Shown: positions 7,815-18,309, counted from the first letter of the stretch. The stretch: 64,000 nt of DNA from Pandoraea sputorum (GCF_000814845.2 NZ_CP010431.2:434001-498000); one strand, 5' to 3'. The notes: generated by a model not told the origin, from the letters alone. Program-made: numbers and translations.

Positions 7815-9029
7815 TCAGAAGCTGTGCTTCAGCCCCATGCCCAGCAGTAACTGCGTGCGGGCACCGGCGTCGATGCCATAGGAGCCGACCGAGGCTGTTG
7901 CTTCCACGGCTTGTCCCTGATTCAGTGTTTTACCGACCGCTTGCTGATAGCCGCCAATCACATAAGTGGACGTGCGCTTGGACAATGCATAGGTGACGCC
8001 CGCATTGAACTGGTTGTAATGCGCTCCGAGGGTGCCGTCGGCGCGCATGCGCGTGTAGCTGTAGCCGATACCGGTGTTGATGGCTGGCGTAAGCGCATAG
8101 GTGGCGAACGCATTCACGCTGTCGAACTTCGCCGTGCCGGTGAAGAGCGACATGGCATCGCTCCCGTACTGCGCGTTCGAGAATGTCACACCGAGAATCG
8201 CCGGACCGATCGCGTACTTACCGCCCACCCGTGCAATGCTCACCTTGCTCGCGGTGCGGAACCCGGCATTGATCGGCGAGTTGAACAGCGAACCCGCGCT
8301 GCTCGTCCATTCGCGATAGGGCCAGTCACCGTTGGTGAGCGGGTTCCCGCGATTGCTGCCGCCATCCGCGAAGAAGTAACCGGCCGCGATCGCCACAGGA
8401 CCATTGCTGTAGGCCCCCGCCAGGCCGTAGGAGCGCCCCGCGCCAGCCTTCCCCGCGACGTTGCCGGTCGCATACATCCCTTCGAATTGCAGACCACCGA
8501 AGTTCGGCGTGGCATAGCGGATCGAGTTGTTGATACGTGCGCCGTTGTCGTAGTTGTCGACGTCGCCCGGCGTGGCGAAGAAGCCGCCGAAGTAGCCGTC
8601 TGCGGTCAGACCCTGCACGAGATTGACGACCGGGTCGTACTGACGGCCGATCGTCACTTCGCCCCATTCGCTGCTGCGCAGACCGACGATGGCTTTACGC
8701 CCGAACGCGAGACCGCCGTTGCCCATCGATCCGTTGACGGCGTTGAAGCCGCTTTCGATCTGGAAGAGTGCCGAGAGGCCATTCCCCAGCGATTCCGTAC
8801 CGCGCAGGCCCCAGCGGCTGCCGCCGATGATGTTGCTTGTGATGCCGGTGAACGACCCAGGGCCGTTGGCGACCGCCGTGTGGTTGGCGTGCACGATACC
8901 GGAGTCGATCGTGCCGTAGAGCGTGACGTTGCTTTGTGCGCTGACGCCGGACGGCAGTGCGAGCAACGCGAGCGTCGCGGCGAGCGCCAGGGTGCGCAGG
9001 CCGGGGTTCAGGTGTGGACGTTGGTTCAT
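7815..9029 (-). CDS. Trimeric outer-membrane porin, Gram-negative general type
   Basis: 404 aa from the ATG at 9029. Residues 1-31 form a signal peptide with a hydrophobic LALAATLALLALPSGVSA core, cleaved before QSNVTLYG, the hallmark first strand of betaproteobacterial OmpC/Omp32-like porins. The SRWGLRGTESLGNGLSALFQIE segment and the terminal GMGLKHSF, ending in Phe, are typical of porin beta barrels. It forms passive pores for small hydrophilic solutes. In-frame starts at 9053 or 9068 would lengthen the signal n-region. A hairpin terminator follows at 7753-7797 and a direct repeat lies upstream at 9171-9191. Confidence 0.93.
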   Translation of the reverse strand: MNQRPHLNPGLRTLALAATLALLALPSGVSAQSNVTLYGTIDSGIVHANHTAVANGPGSFTGITSNIIGGSRWGLRGTESLGNGLSALFQIESGFNAVNGSMGNGGLAFGRKAIVGLRSSEWGEVTIGRQYDPVVNLVQGLTADGYFGGFFATPGDVDNYDNGARINNSIRYATPNFGGLQFEGMYATGNVAGKAGAGRSYGLAGAYSNGPVAIAAGYFFADGGSNRGNPLTNGDWPYREWTSSAGSLFNSPINAGFRTASKVSIARVGGKYAIGPAILGVTFSNAQYGSDAMSLFTGTAKFDSVNAFATYALTPAINTGIGYSYTRMRADGTLGAHYNQFNAGVTYALSKRTSTYVIGGYQQAVGKTLNQGQAVEATASVGSYGIDAGARTQLLLGMGLKHSF

Positions 9030-9170
9030 GATGTCGAGCGCGTTGGCGCGCATGGTTGAAATCGACATCGAGAATATTGGCGAACACCTATTCGGATTCC
9101 TTATGAAAATTCCGAAACCCCGGGGATCCGCATGGCAGCGACCGCCGTCCGAGGCCGCTGCCATATTTTC

Positions 9171-9191
9171 TAGGAACCGTCCTTAGGAACC
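9171..9191. promoter_or_regulatory. Direct repeat upstream of the porin gene
   Basis: TAGGAACC occurs at 9171-9178 and again at 9184-9191, a 13-bp spacing, about 145 bp ahead of the porin start. The second copy is part of TCCTTAGGA, itself nearly palindromic. The position suits a regulator site or overlap with the promoter, but no regulator is implicated. Confidence 0.35.
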
Positions 9192-9250
9192 TTGTGCAAA
9201 CACCGCTATAAGCGTGCTTACGAAGTTCCCCGCTGGACGCGTAGCTAACG

Positions 9251-10159
9251 TCAGTTTTCGTCGTTGCCCTTGCTCTGACCTCGCGGCAAACCCGCGCGTC
9301 GCCGTGCGACACGCGACAGTGCGGCCCAGTCGAGCTGTCCCTCATCGTGCGCGAGGCTGTCGAGGTGGTTGTCGCGCAGCACGCTCGCGAACGGCATGGG
9401 AACGTTCGCGGCTTCGCCGGCGAGCAACGCCAGGCGCACGTCCTTCGCGCCGAGCGCGAGCTTAAAGCCCGCCGGTTCGAACACCTGCTTCGAAATCGCT
9501 CCGCCGTATCCGGTGTAGGCGGGCGTGTTGAAAACCGTCGACGTGACCATCTCGAGAAAGTCGCTGCTTGCGACCCCGTGACCTTGCGCGAGCGCGGCCG
9601 CCTCGCTCATCGACTCGATGGCGCTGGCGATCATGAAGTTCGACGCGAGCTTCACGACGTTCGCCTGCTCGGGCGTGTCACCGAACCGCCAGGTGCGCTG
9701 ACCGAGCACATCGAACAGCGGCTGGACCGTATCGATGACGGACGCCTCGCCCGCCACCAGCACGTTGAGCTTCCCGGCCTCGGCCACATTCACGCGTCCC
9801 AACACCGGTGCGGCCAGATAGCGCAGGCCCAGCGTTTCGCACTGTGCGCGAATCTCGCGGGCGAAGTCGAGCGAGACGGTGGCCATGTTCACCACGATGG
9901 CGCCGCGCGTGAGCGCGTGGAGCGCGCCACCGTCGCACAGCACCGTGCGCGAGGTGTCGTCGTCGGCCAGCATGGCGATCAGCACGTCGACACCGAGCGC
10001 GGCCTGCGCGGGGCTCGCCGTTGGCGTGGCTCCCTCAGCCGCGAGGGCGTCCACGGGGCCGCGCGAACGGTTCCACACGCGCAGCGAGTAGCCTGCCTTC
10101 AACAGATTGCGCGCCATCGGGGCGCCCATGGTGCCGAGTCCGAGAAATCCGATATTCAT
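9251..10159 (-). CDS. NAD(P)-dependent oxidoreductase, 3-hydroxyisobutyrate dehydrogenase family
   Basis: 302 aa. The Rossmann motif GFLGLGTMGAPMARN is at residues 4-18, followed by VWNRSRG and the conserved mid-region NVVKLASNFMIASAIESMSE, which carries the catalytic Lys. The length and the all-helical C-terminal half fit the beta-hydroxyacid dehydrogenase family (MmsB, GarR, GLYR1). The substrate is not certain. It is divergent from an AraC regulator starting at 10378, across 218 bp, and that regulator may control it. Confidence 0.88.
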   Translation of the reverse strand: MNIGFLGLGTMGAPMARNLLKAGYSLRVWNRSRGPVDALAAEGATPTASPAQAALGVDVLIAMLADDDTSRTVLCDGGALHALTRGAIVVNMATVSLDFAREIRAQCETLGLRYLAAPVLGRVNVAEAGKLNVLVAGEASVIDTVQPLFDVLGQRTWRFGDTPEQANVVKLASNFMIASAIESMSEAAALAQGHGVASSDFLEMVTSTVFNTPAYTGYGGAISKQVFEPAGFKLALGAKDVRLALLAGEAANVPMPFASVLRDNHLDSLAHDEGQLDWAALSRVARRRAGLPRGQSKGNDEN

Positions 10160-10377
10160 ACGTTCTCCTGATGCAAAGGAATGTGTTGCAGCGCGTGGCG
10201 CCGAGGGTCACCGGGCCGGTCGAGCCCATCGAGCCCATCGAGCACTCGCACGGGCGACGCGCGTCAGCCAGCAGCATGACACCGGAAGCGAGTTTTCGCA
10301 CAGGAGACCGGCGAACGGTAAGATGGACGCCATCGACCCGCACGGGCAGGCGGCCCCTCATCGTCTGCGCCCTCACC

Positions 10378-11181
10378 ATGACCGTTCGCTACAACTGGCC
10401 GACCTTCAAGACGCTGCCGTACCCGGTCTACTTTCGCTACGACGAGTTCGACGCGCAGACCGCCTGGGTGCCGCATCGTCACGACTGGGGCACGTTCAGT
10501 TACGTGGCGAACGGCGTCATGCAGATCGAGATCGAGGGCACGCGCTTTCTCTCGCCGCCGCAATATGCGGTGTGGGTGCCGCCGAAGGCGACGCACGCGA
10601 GCTTTAACGCGGACGCCGTGATCTACCGATCCGTGTACATCGATGCCTCGCTCGCCAGCGCCCTCCCGGCGAAGGCGGCGACGTTGCGCATCAGTGGCTT
10701 GCTGCGCGCGATCCTGCTGGACTTCGCGGAGCGCGGCGTCGCATGCCCGCAGACCGACGCCGACCGGCGGCTTGCGCAGGTGCTCATCGACCAGATCGCG
10801 CTGGCCCCGGCGGAGCCACGCTTTTTGCCACAGGCGAGGTCGCCCTCGCTGGTGCGTGTGCTGGATGCATTACAGAGCGAGCCTGCCGATAACCGCACGC
10901 TCGCTGCATGGGCGAAAACGATGTCGATGACGGAGCGCACGCTGGCGCGTCACTGTCTGACGGAGCTGGGGATGACGCTGGGGCAATGGCGGCAGCGCAT
11001 GCGCTTTCTGCGGGCCATCGAGGGATTGGAGGCGGGACGGACGGTAAAGTCGATCGCGTTCGATCTGGGCTACGCCACACCGTCGGCGTTCATCGAGATG
11101 TTCACGCGCCAGTCGGGACTGACGCCGGAGCAATTCCGGCGTCAGACGATCCTCAGCGCGTCCGCGCACGATTCGGCATGA
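10378..11181 (+). CDS. AraC-family regulator with cupin sensor domain
   Basis: 267 aa. The N-terminal cupin-like half contains WVPHRHDWGTFSYVANGVMQ and PPQYAVWVPP. The C-terminal AraC pair of HTH motifs includes MTERTLARHCLTELGMTLGQW and IAFDLGYATPSAFIEMFTRQ. The start at 10378 is chosen because upstream residues lack cupin character. This layout is typical of regulators that sense a small ligand or repress a divergent gene; the oxidoreductase at 9251-10159 is the natural candidate. It converges with liuD. Confidence 0.9.
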   Translation: MTVRYNWPTFKTLPYPVYFRYDEFDAQTAWVPHRHDWGTFSYVANGVMQIEIEGTRFLSPPQYAVWVPPKATHASFNADAVIYRSVYIDASLASALPAKAATLRISGLLRAILLDFAERGVACPQTDADRRLAQVLIDQIALAPAEPRFLPQARSPSLVRVLDALQSEPADNRTLAAWAKTMSMTERTLARHCLTELGMTLGQWRQRMRFLRAIEGLEAGRTVKSIAFDLGYATPSAFIEMFTRQSGLTPEQFRRQTILSASAHDSA

Positions 11182-11248
11182 TGCCCGCGTGATTCTTGCC
11201 TGGTACCGGGCCCTCGTGCGCGACGCAGAACTTACAACGCCATAAAAC

Positions 11249-13270
11249 TCATCGCTTGAACGCCAGCAACTGCGCGCCTTCCGGCACCTGATCGCCCACG
11301 GCGTAAAGCACTTCTTCGATCTCGCCGTCGGCCGGTGCGCTGATGGTGTGTTCCATCTTCATCGCTTCCATCACGAGCAGCGGCGCGCCTTTCTCGACCT
11401 TGGTGCCAGGTGCCGCGAGTACCGCGATGACCTTGCCGGGCATTGGTGCGGTCAGACGGCCTTCGCCGCCTTCCTGTGCGCCTGCTTGTGCGAGCGGATC
11501 GTGCCAGCGCAGCGTCCACGACTGCCCGTCGGCGAAGACGTGGGCCGTCTCGTGTTCGAAGTCGACGTGGCCCTGCACACGGCGCTCGCCGAGCGTCACG
11601 CGGTACACGCCTGCGTCGTGGGCGTAGCGGTACGGGTAGGTCTGTCCGTCGACCGTTAGCGTGCTGGCCTGTGCGCCGCTCGTGAGCACGACGTCCAGGC
11701 GCGTCTCGCCATGATCGAACGAGAGCGTGCGCTGATAGTCGCCGTTCAGCCGCCAGCCCGTCGCGAGTTGCCACGGCGAATGACGGTCGATGCTGTCCTG
11801 GTACTTACGGAAGCCGACGATCGTCTCGCGCGCGAGTTGCGCCGCGACGGCCAGCGCAAGCGTCGTGGCGGGCACGGGTGTCGCAGCCGGGAACAGCGTG
11901 TCGCGGTGGCGTTCGATGAGGCCTGTGTCGAGATCGGCCCCGGCGAACGGTTCGCTCGCCACGAGACGCCCGAGGAATGCGATGTTCGTCTGCACGCCGA
12001 CCACACGGTACTGGCCCAGCGCGCGACGCATGCGCGCGAGCGCTTCGTCTCGGTCCTGTCCCCACACGATCAGCTTGGCGATCATCGGGTCGTAGAACGG
12101 GGAGATGGTGTCGCCCTCGCGCACGCCCGAGTCGATCCGCACGCCTGTCGGGGACGTCGTGCCGCCGATTTCGAACTGCACCGCCGCCGGCGGACGCAGC
12201 GTCGAGAGCGTGCCCGTCGACGGCAGGAAGTTGTTGTCCGGATTCTCGGCGTAGATGCGCGCTTCGAGCGCGTGACCGTGAATGCGCAACTCGTCCTGCT
12301 TGCGTGGCAGCAATTCGCCTGCGGCCACACGCAGTTGCCATTCGACCAGATCGAGGCCGGTGATCATTTCGGTGACGGGGTGCTCCACCTGAAGACGCGT
12401 ATTCATCTCCATGAAGTAGAACGAGCCGTCCTGATTGGCGATGAACTCGACGGTGCCTGCACCGACATAGCCCACCGCGCGCGCGGCATTGCACGCCGCT
12501 TCACCCATCGCACGGCGACGCGCCTCGGGCATGCCCGGGGCGGGCGCTTCTTCCAGCACCTTCTGGTGGCGACGCTGCACCGAGCAGTCGCGCTCGAACA
12601 GATAGACGCAGTTGCCGTGCGTGTCGGCAAACACCTGAATTTCGATGTGACGCGGACGCGTCAGATACTTCTCCACGAGCACGCGTTCGTCGCCGAAGCT
12701 GCTCGCGGCTTCGCGCTGGCACGAGGCGAGCGCGGCGCGGAATTCTTCGCTGCGCTCGACGACACGCATGCCCTTACCGCCACCACCGGCGCTGGCCTTG
12801 AGCAGCACCGGATAGCCGATCTCGTCGGCGCGCGCGTGGAGGAAGGCGGCGTCCTGATTGTCGCCGTGATAGCCCGGCACGAGCGGCACGGCCGCCCCTT
12901 CCATCAGCGTCTTGGCGGCGCTCTTGCTGCCCATCGCGTGGATGGCCCCGACCGGCGGGCCGATGAAGACGATCCCGGCCTCATGGCAGGCGGCGGCGAA
13001 CGCTTCGTTCTCGGACAAGAAGCCGTAGCCCGGGTGGATTGCTTGTGCGCCGGTGGCCTTGGCGGCCGCGATGATGGCGTCGATGCGCAGGTAGCTCTCG
13101 CGAGCGGCCGCACCGCCTACGTGCACGGCTTCGTCGCACACGGCGACATGCTTGGCGTGCGCATCGGCGTCGGAATAGACAGCGACCGTGCGGATGCCCA
13201 GCCGAGCGGCCGTGGCAGCCACTCGGCAGGCGATTTCGCCGCGGTTGGCGATGAGGATTTTGTCGAACAT
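11249..13270 (-). CDS. liuD: 3-Methylcrotonyl-CoA carboxylase biotin-containing (alpha) subunit
   Basis: 673 aa. Domains in order: biotin carboxylase N-terminal (FDKILIANRGEIACRV), ATP-grasp with ASAGGGGKGMRVV, biotin carboxylase C-terminal, BT linker, and a biotinyl domain. The biotin-accepting motif is EAMKMEH with Lys638. This subunit carboxylates biotin with ATP and bicarbonate and pairs with the LiuB carboxyltransferase at 19164-20771. It could in principle be another acyl-CoA carboxylase, but liuA, liuB and liuC on the same strand argue for methylcrotonyl-CoA. It is separated from liuB/liuC by the four biotin genes, an unusual order. GGAGG precedes the start by 6 nt. Confidence 0.9.
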   Translation of the reverse strand: MFDKILIANRGEIACRVAATAARLGIRTVAVYSDADAHAKHVAVCDEAVHVGGAAARESYLRIDAIIAAAKATGAQAIHPGYGFLSENEAFAAACHEAGIVFIGPPVGAIHAMGSKSAAKTLMEGAAVPLVPGYHGDNQDAAFLHARADEIGYPVLLKASAGGGGKGMRVVERSEEFRAALASCQREAASSFGDERVLVEKYLTRPRHIEIQVFADTHGNCVYLFERDCSVQRRHQKVLEEAPAPGMPEARRRAMGEAACNAARAVGYVGAGTVEFIANQDGSFYFMEMNTRLQVEHPVTEMITGLDLVEWQLRVAAGELLPRKQDELRIHGHALEARIYAENPDNNFLPSTGTLSTLRPPAAVQFEIGGTTSPTGVRIDSGVREGDTISPFYDPMIAKLIVWGQDRDEALARMRRALGQYRVVGVQTNIAFLGRLVASEPFAGADLDTGLIERHRDTLFPAATPVPATTLALAVAAQLARETIVGFRKYQDSIDRHSPWQLATGWRLNGDYQRTLSFDHGETRLDVVLTSGAQASTLTVDGQTYPYRYAHDAGVYRVTLGERRVQGHVDFEHETAHVFADGQSWTLRWHDPLAQAGAQEGGEGRLTAPMPGKVIAVLAAPGTKVEKGAPLLVMEAMKMEHTISAPADGEIEEVLYAVGDQVPEGAQLLAFKR

Positions 13271-13469
13271 GTTGCCTCCGGAAAATGGTCGATTTGGGCG
13301 GCGCCGATGGCTAACGTCCCCGCTTGTGACGGAGCGTCAGCGCACTGACACCATTCTCTTTGCTATTCAGCTTTGCGGCCACAACGGATGGAGCGGATCG
13401 TCTTGTGCGATCTGATCGTTGCGGCCGCATTTATCCTTCAACGCCTGCGCGGCAACCGCGTTGCTCCGC

Positions 13470-14534
13470 TCAGTGGGTCGCGCAGGGCTTCAATGCGTCG
13501 CACTCGCTCGCGTCGCCAGCATTCTCCGCGCCGAGCTTCTCTTCGGTCGACGTTCGCATGCCCAGGCGTGCGAGCAGCGCGCGGTCGGCTTCGGCCTGGG
13601 GGTTCTGCGTCACGAGCAGCTTCTCGCCGTAGAACATCGAGTTCGCCCCGGCGAGGAAGCACAGCGATTGCAGCGAGTCGTCCATCATTTCGCGTCCGGC
13701 CGACAGACGCACCATCGCGCGCGGCATCGTGATACGTGCCACGGCGATCATGCGCACGAAGTCGAACGGATCGACGCTCTCGTTGTTTTCCAGCGGCGTG
13801 CCCTCGACCTTCATCAGGTTGTTGATGGGCACCGACTCCGGATACGGCGACATGTTCGCGAGCTGCGCGATCAGACCGGCGCGCTCACGGCGCGTCTCGC
13901 CCAGACCGACGATGCCGCCGCAGCACACCTTGAGACCGGCGTCACGCACGCGGGCGAGCGTGTCGAGACGGTCCTGATACGTGCGCGTCGTGATGATCTG
14001 GCCGTAGAACTCCGGCGATGTGTCGAGGTTGTGGTTGTAGTAATCGAGTCCTGCGTCGCGCAGTTGCTGTGCCTGACCGTCGCGCAGCATGCCGAGCGTC
14101 ACGCACGTCTCCAGACCCAGCGCCTTCACGCTTCGCACCATCTCGCCCACGGCGTCGACCTGATGCGGCTTCGGGCTGCGCCATGCGGCACCCATGCAGA
14201 AGCGCGTCGCCCCGGCTTCCTTGGCGCGTTGCGCGGCCGCGACCACTTCCTCGACGGGCATCAGCTTTTCGGCTTCAACGCCGGTGTCGTAGCGTGCGGA
14301 CTGCGGGCAGTATGAGCAGTCTTCCGGGCAACCGCCGGTCTTGATCGAGAGCAGCGTCGAGAGCTGGACGGCGTTGGCGTCGAAATGCTCGCGGTGCACT
14401 TGCTGTGCGCGGAAGATCAGGTCGTTGAACGGCAGAGCGAACAGCGCTTCGATGTCGGCGACGGTCCAGGGCGTGTCGTTACGGCGCAGGGCTTCGTCGT
14501 GGCCGTGGGCGGCAGTGTGAGCGTGAACTTGCAT
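13470..14534 (-). CDS. bioB: Biotin synthase
   Basis: 354 aa radical-SAM enzyme that inserts sulfur into dethiobiotin. The [4Fe-4S] ligands are in CPEDCSYC: Cys69, Cys73, Cys76. The conserved [13 protein letters not shown] and [15 protein letters not shown] are present, as are further Cys in the CVTLGML and CCGGIVG segments used for the [2Fe-2S] sulfur donor. It is the last of four consecutive biotin genes, 72 bp after bioD and 199 bp before liuD. AGGAAT precedes the start. The C-terminal tail ([17 protein letters not shown]) is not conserved in the family. Confidence 0.97.
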   Translation of the reverse strand: MQVHAHTAAHGHDEALRRNDTPWTVADIEALFALPFNDLIFRAQQVHREHFDANAVQLSTLLSIKTGGCPEDCSYCPQSARYDTGVEAEKLMPVEEVVAAAQRAKEAGATRFCMGAAWRSPKPHQVDAVGEMVRSVKALGLETCVTLGMLRDGQAQQLRDAGLDYYNHNLDTSPEFYGQIITTRTYQDRLDTLARVRDAGLKVCCGGIVGLGETRRERAGLIAQLANMSPYPESVPINNLMKVEGTPLENNESVDPFDFVRMIAVARITMPRAMVRLSAGREMMDDSLQSLCFLAGANSMFYGEKLLVTQNPQAEADRALLARLGMRTSTEEKLGAENAGDASECDALKPCATH

Positions 14535-14606
14535 GGTGAGATTCCTTGAATTCTGTATGTTCGGTGTTGGCGCGATGTCGGTGCTATGGCGGTCCGTAGA
14601 TCGCGC

Positions 14607-15410
14607 TCAGGGTGCGGTGTGCGGGCGAGGGCCGGACGACGCCTGCGCCGCGCGATGCAGTGCGGTGTCGACCAGCGGCGCAATATCGAGATAGCCGGAG
14701 GCGGTCGCGGCGTCGGGGTGCGGCAGATGCGGCACACGCCCGAGCAGCGGTGCACCCAGTCGGGCGGCAATCGCCTCGACGTTGGCATCCACATGACGCA
14801 TGTCCGGATCGACGTGGTTAGCGACCCATCCGGCAATCGTGAGACCGCGCGACGTAATCGCCTCGGCCGTGAGCAGCGCATGACTGATGCAGCCCAGACG
14901 CAGGCCGACGACGAGGATCACCGGCAGGCCGAGCTGACGTGCGAGATCGGCGGTGTCGGGCGCGCTGGCGTCGGGGCCGAGCGGCACGCGAAAGCCGCCG
15001 ACGCCTTCGACGATCACGAGGTCCGCGCGCGCGGCGACCCGCGCATAGCCTGCCCGGATCACGCTGCAATCGAGGTCGATGCCCTCGGCAGCGGCGGCGA
15101 TGTGCGGCGCGGTGGCGTCCTTGAGCACGTACGGGCAGTACCAGTCGTCGGGCAGCTTCAGATTGCTCGCGTCGTGCAACTGCTCCACGTCTTCATTGAC
15201 GAAACGACCGTTGTGTTCGGACGCGCCTGCGGCCACCGACTTCAGCCCGGCGCACACCAGCCCGCGACGCGCTGCGGCATGCAGCAACGCCGACGAGACG
15301 AGCGTCTTGCCGATCTCGGTGTCGGTGCCCGTGACGAAGAACGCGTGACGCGCGGGCGTCGCACGCTCGGTCGGGGCATTGGCGGCAGTGATGAGGTTGC
15401 GTTCAGCCAT
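14607..15410 (-). CDS. bioD: Dethiobiotin synthetase
   Basis: 267 aa. The P-loop GTDTEIGKT is at residues 28-36; LKSVAAGA and [13 protein letters not shown] carry the substrate-binding region. It forms the ureido ring of dethiobiotin from DAPA, CO2 and ATP. The start overlaps the last 8 bp of bioF, indicating translational coupling. It needs CO2/bicarbonate, as does the carboxylase encoded nearby. Confidence 0.96.
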   Translation of the reverse strand: MAERNLITAANAPTERATPARHAFFVTGTDTEIGKTLVSSALLHAAARRGLVCAGLKSVAAGASEHNGRFVNEDVEQLHDASNLKLPDDWYCPYVLKDATAPHIAAAAEGIDLDCSVIRAGYARVAARADLVIVEGVGGFRVPLGPDASAPDTADLARQLGLPVILVVGLRLGCISHALLTAEAITSRGLTIAGWVANHVDPDMRHVDANVEAIAARLGAPLLGRVPHLPHPDAATASGYLDIAPLVDTALHRAAQASSGPRPHTAP

Positions 15411-16611
15411 GCGCGTGCTCCGTCCAGTCGTTGTCGAGTTGATTGATGGCGCGGGTCAGGCGCGCGACGTCCTCGGCCGTATGTGCGGCGCTGAGCGTGA
15501 GACGCAGGCGCGACGTGCCCGGTGCGACCGTCGGCGGACGAATCGCGGGCACCCACAATCCGGCCTCGGCCAGCCCGGCCTGCGCATGCAGCGCGGCGGC
15601 GTTCTCACCGAGGATGATCGGCTGCACGCCCGTCGGGGAGACCATGTGATGCCAGTGCTTCAACGTGAGCGAATCGCGCAGTTGCGCAATGCGCGCCTGC
15701 AACGTCGCACGACGCTCGCGACCTTCGTCACCCGCGATGATGGCGAGACTGGTGAGCAACGCATGCGCCTGCGAGGGCGCGGCCGCCGTCGTGAAGATGT
15801 ACGGACGGGCGCGATTGATCAGCCACTCGATCACGCTTCGATGGGCTGCGACGAACGCGCCACCGACACCGGCGGCCTTGCCGAGCGTGCCGATGATGAC
15901 GAGGTTCGGCGAGCGCATGTCGAAGTGTTCGAACACGCCGCGTCCGTTCTCACCGACAACGCCGAAGCCGTGCGCGTCGTCCACGATGAGCCACGCGTTA
16001 TGACGCTCGGCGAGCGCGAGCAACTGCGGCAGCGGTGCGATATCGCCGTCCATCGAGAACACGCCATCGGTGACGATCAGCTTCGTCTCAGCGGTGCTGG
16101 CATCAAGCAGAGCGGCGAGGGCGTCGACATCGCCGTGCGGATAGACGTGCGTCTTCGCGCGCGAGAGCCGTGCGCCGTCGATCAGCGAGGCGTGGTTGAG
16201 CGCTTCGGAGAAGATCTCCGAGTCCTTGTTGGCGAGTGCGGAGATCGTCGCCAGATTGGCCATGTAGCCGGTGCAGAAGTACAGCGCGCGGCCGTCGACC
16301 AGATGCGGCGACATGAAGTCGGCGAGGACGTCTTCGAGTTCCGCGTGCGCCTGCGAGTGGCCGCTGATGAGGTGCGAGGCGCCGCTGCCTGCGCCGTAAC
16401 GTTGCGCGCCTTCGATGAGGGCTTCGACGACCTTCGGGTGTGCCGCCAGCCCGAGATAGTCGTTGCTCGCGAAGGCGAGGACGTCACGGCCGTCGGCACT
16501 CAGGTGCGGCTGGCATGGCGTGCTCACCACGCGATGACGGCGACGGAGATGCTGACGGTCGATCTCGGCGAGTCCGGCGTCGAGACGGTCGAGCAGGGGA
16601 TGGGTCGTCAT
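15403..16611 (-). CDS. bioF: 8-Amino-7-oxononanoate synthase
   Basis: 402 aa PLP enzyme joining pimeloyl-ACP (or -CoA) and alanine. The Schiff-base Lys is Lys245 in [12 protein letters not shown], and the PLP-contacting [12 protein letters not shown] is at 209-220. The ATG at 16611 overlaps the bioA stop by four bases (ATGA). A long frame extends upstream but only as an out-of-phase reading of bioA. Confidence 0.96.
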   Translation of the reverse strand: MTTHPLLDRLDAGLAEIDRQHLRRRHRVVSTPCQPHLSADGRDVLAFASNDYLGLAAHPKVVEALIEGAQRYGAGSGASHLISGHSQAHAELEDVLADFMSPHLVDGRALYFCTGYMANLATISALANKDSEIFSEALNHASLIDGARLSRAKTHVYPHGDVDALAALLDASTAETKLIVTDGVFSMDGDIAPLPQLLALAERHNAWLIVDDAHGFGVVGENGRGVFEHFDMRSPNLVIIGTLGKAAGVGGAFVAAHRSVIEWLINRARPYIFTTAAAPSQAHALLTSLAIIAGDEGRERRATLQARIAQLRDSLTLKHWHHMVSPTGVQPIILGENAAALHAQAGLAEAGLWVPAIRPPTVAPGTSRLRLTLSAAHTAEDVARLTRAINQLDNDWTEHAHG

Positions 16612-17990
16612 GCCGACACCTCCTGCTTCAGCGTCGCGTTCATCGTCGTGTCGAAGGCGGCGAGCGTTTGAGCGGCCAGCCAGTCGATCGTGCCGTCGTC
16701 GAGCACATATGGCGGCATCAGATACACCGTCGAGCCGATCGGACGCAGCAGTACGCCACGCGCGCGGGCTTCGGTGTAGAAGCGCTTTGCGAAGGCACTC
16801 GCCGCGCCGGGTGCGTCCGGCAAGTCGGCGTCGAAGGCCCAGATCATGCCGCGATGGCGGAAATGCTTCGCGCGCGGATCGTCTGCGAGCGGTGCGAGGG
16901 CTTGCGTCAGACGCGCAGCGCTCACGGCATTTCTGGCGAGAACGTCGTCGTCCGCGAAAATGTCGAGCGTAGCCAGCGCAGCGCGGCACGCCAGCGGATT
17001 GCCGGTGTACGAGTGCGAGTGCAGGAATCCGCGTGCGGTGTCGTCGTCGTAAAAGGCGTCGTAGATCGCGTCGCGCGAGAGCACGAGCGAGAGCGGCAGA
17101 TAGCCGCCGCTGATGCCCTTGGAGAGCGTCAGCAGATCGGGCCAGATACCGGCCTGTTCGCTCGCGAAGAACGTGCCGGTGCGGCCGCAACCGACGGCGA
17201 TTTCGTCCGCAATCATGTGCGCGCCGTGCTTGTCGCAGAGCGCACGCACGCGGCGCAGGTATTCGGGATCGTGCATCGCCATGCCTGCGGCGCACTGCAC
17301 CAGCGGCTCGACGATGACGGCGGCGATGCGTCCTTCGCGCTGCGTGAGCAGCGTGTCGAGTTCATCGGCGGCACGACGCGCGACATCCACGGCCGTCTCG
17401 CCATCGCGCGCCTGACGCGCATCGGGCGACGCCACAACGTGCGCGTGTCGCAGCAGCGGGTCGTAGGCGTCACGGAACAGGGCGACGTCGGTGACGGCCA
17501 GCGCACCGAGCGTTTCGCCGTGATAGCCGTTGCGCACGCAGACGAATTCGCGCTTGTCGCTGTAGCCCTGATTGCGCCACGCGTGAAAACTCATCTTCAG
17601 CGCGATCTCGACGGCCGACGCACCGTCCGACGCGAAGAACGCATGACCGAGCACGCCGCCGGTCAATGCCGACAGACGTTCGGACAAGGACACGACGGGC
17701 TCATGCGTGAAGCCGGCGAGCATCGCATGTTCGAGGCGACCGAGCTGATCGATCAGCGCCGCGTTGATGCGCGGGTTCGCGTGGCCGAACAGATTGACCC
17801 ACCACGAACTGATCGCATCGAGGTAGCGCTCGCCGCCGGTGTCGACGAGCCAGGGCCCTTCGCCGTGAGACAGCGCGACGAGGGGCAGCTTTGCCTGTTG
17901 CTTCATCTGCGTGCAGGGGTGCCAGACCTGGCGCAGACTGCGTTCGGCGAGATCGCCGGGACCGTTGGGGGGGCGCGGGGAGGCGTCCAT
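16608..17990 (-). CDS. bioA: Adenosylmethionine-8-amino-7-oxononanoate aminotransferase
   Basis: 460 aa class III aminotransferase. [10 protein letters not shown] at residues 20-29 is the BioA-specific signature. [12 protein letters not shown] (261-272) carries the PLP Asp, and Lys291 in [15 protein letters not shown] is the cofactor lysine. It makes DAPA with SAM as amino donor. GGAG lies 6-7 nt before the chosen ATG. A 319-bp gap separates it from liuC upstream and contains a palindrome that could be a biotin operator (18200-18236), so bioAFDB can have its own promoter. Confidence 0.96.
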   Translation of the reverse strand: MDASPRPPNGPGDLAERSLRQVWHPCTQMKQQAKLPLVALSHGEGPWLVDTGGERYLDAISSWWVNLFGHANPRINAALIDQLGRLEHAMLAGFTHEPVVSLSERLSALTGGVLGHAFFASDGASAVEIALKMSFHAWRNQGYSDKREFVCVRNGYHGETLGALAVTDVALFRDAYDPLLRHAHVVASPDARQARDGETAVDVARRAADELDTLLTQREGRIAAVIVEPLVQCAAGMAMHDPEYLRRVRALCDKHGAHMIADEIAVGCGRTGTFFASEQAGIWPDLLTLSKGISGGYLPLSLVLSRDAIYDAFYDDDTARGFLHSHSYTGNPLACRAALATLDIFADDDVLARNAVSAARLTQALAPLADDPRAKHFRHRGMIWAFDADLPDAPGAASAFAKRFYTEARARGVLLRPIGSTVYLMPPYVLDDGTIDWLAAQTLAAFDTTMNATLKQEVSA

Positions 17991-18199
17991 CTTTGACTCC
18001 TTGGAGGGCCGTGACGGGCGAGAAGCCGGGCGAGATGCCCGACGCTCGTCGTCCGTCTGGCTGGCCGGTGCGGGGCATTGCGCGCTGCGCTGCTGCACGT
18101 GGCCGGAGGTGGGGGATGGGCGCATGGTAGGCAAAGCGATTTGGCAGGGCAATAGGCGGATTTGGTGCGAAAACTCGCTGTTTTGTGAGCCGTAAGGAG

Positions 18200-18236
18200 A
18201 CGTTATCGATAATTTCGTAAAACCCGCCGATAACGT
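18200..18236. promoter_or_regulatory. Palindromic operator candidate upstream of bioA (BioR-box match)
   Basis: TTATCGATAA at 18203-18212 is a perfect palindrome. It fits TTATMKATAA, the consensus I recall for the GntR-family biotin regulator BioR in alphaproteobacteria. In addition ACGTTATCG (18200-18208) and CGATAACGT (18228-18236) form perfect 9-bp inverted arms 19 bp apart, so the first arm overlaps the palindrome. It lies about 210 bp upstream of bioA and 75 bp after liuC. No BioR gene is in the window. Confidence 0.5.
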
Positions 18237-18309
18237 TCCGGCATCTCCGCCGTCACCCCTCGCAAAAAAATTTTGTAACCGTCGAAATGGATGATTCCCG
18301 TGCGTTCGC

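Noticed and set aside
11249..13270. Propionyl- or acetyl-CoA carboxylase alpha subunit
   Set aside because: Cannot be excluded on sequence alone, but liuA, liuB and liuC on the same strand favour methylcrotonyl-CoA carboxylase.
11711..13348. 545-codon open frame opposite liuD
   Set aside because: Composition-driven shadow of the biotin carboxylase gene; His/Arg/Asp-rich with no domain pattern.
15403..17295. 630-codon frame that would fuse extra sequence to BioF
   Set aside because: The upstream part is bioA read in another phase. BioF starts at 16611 with an ATGA overlap to bioA.
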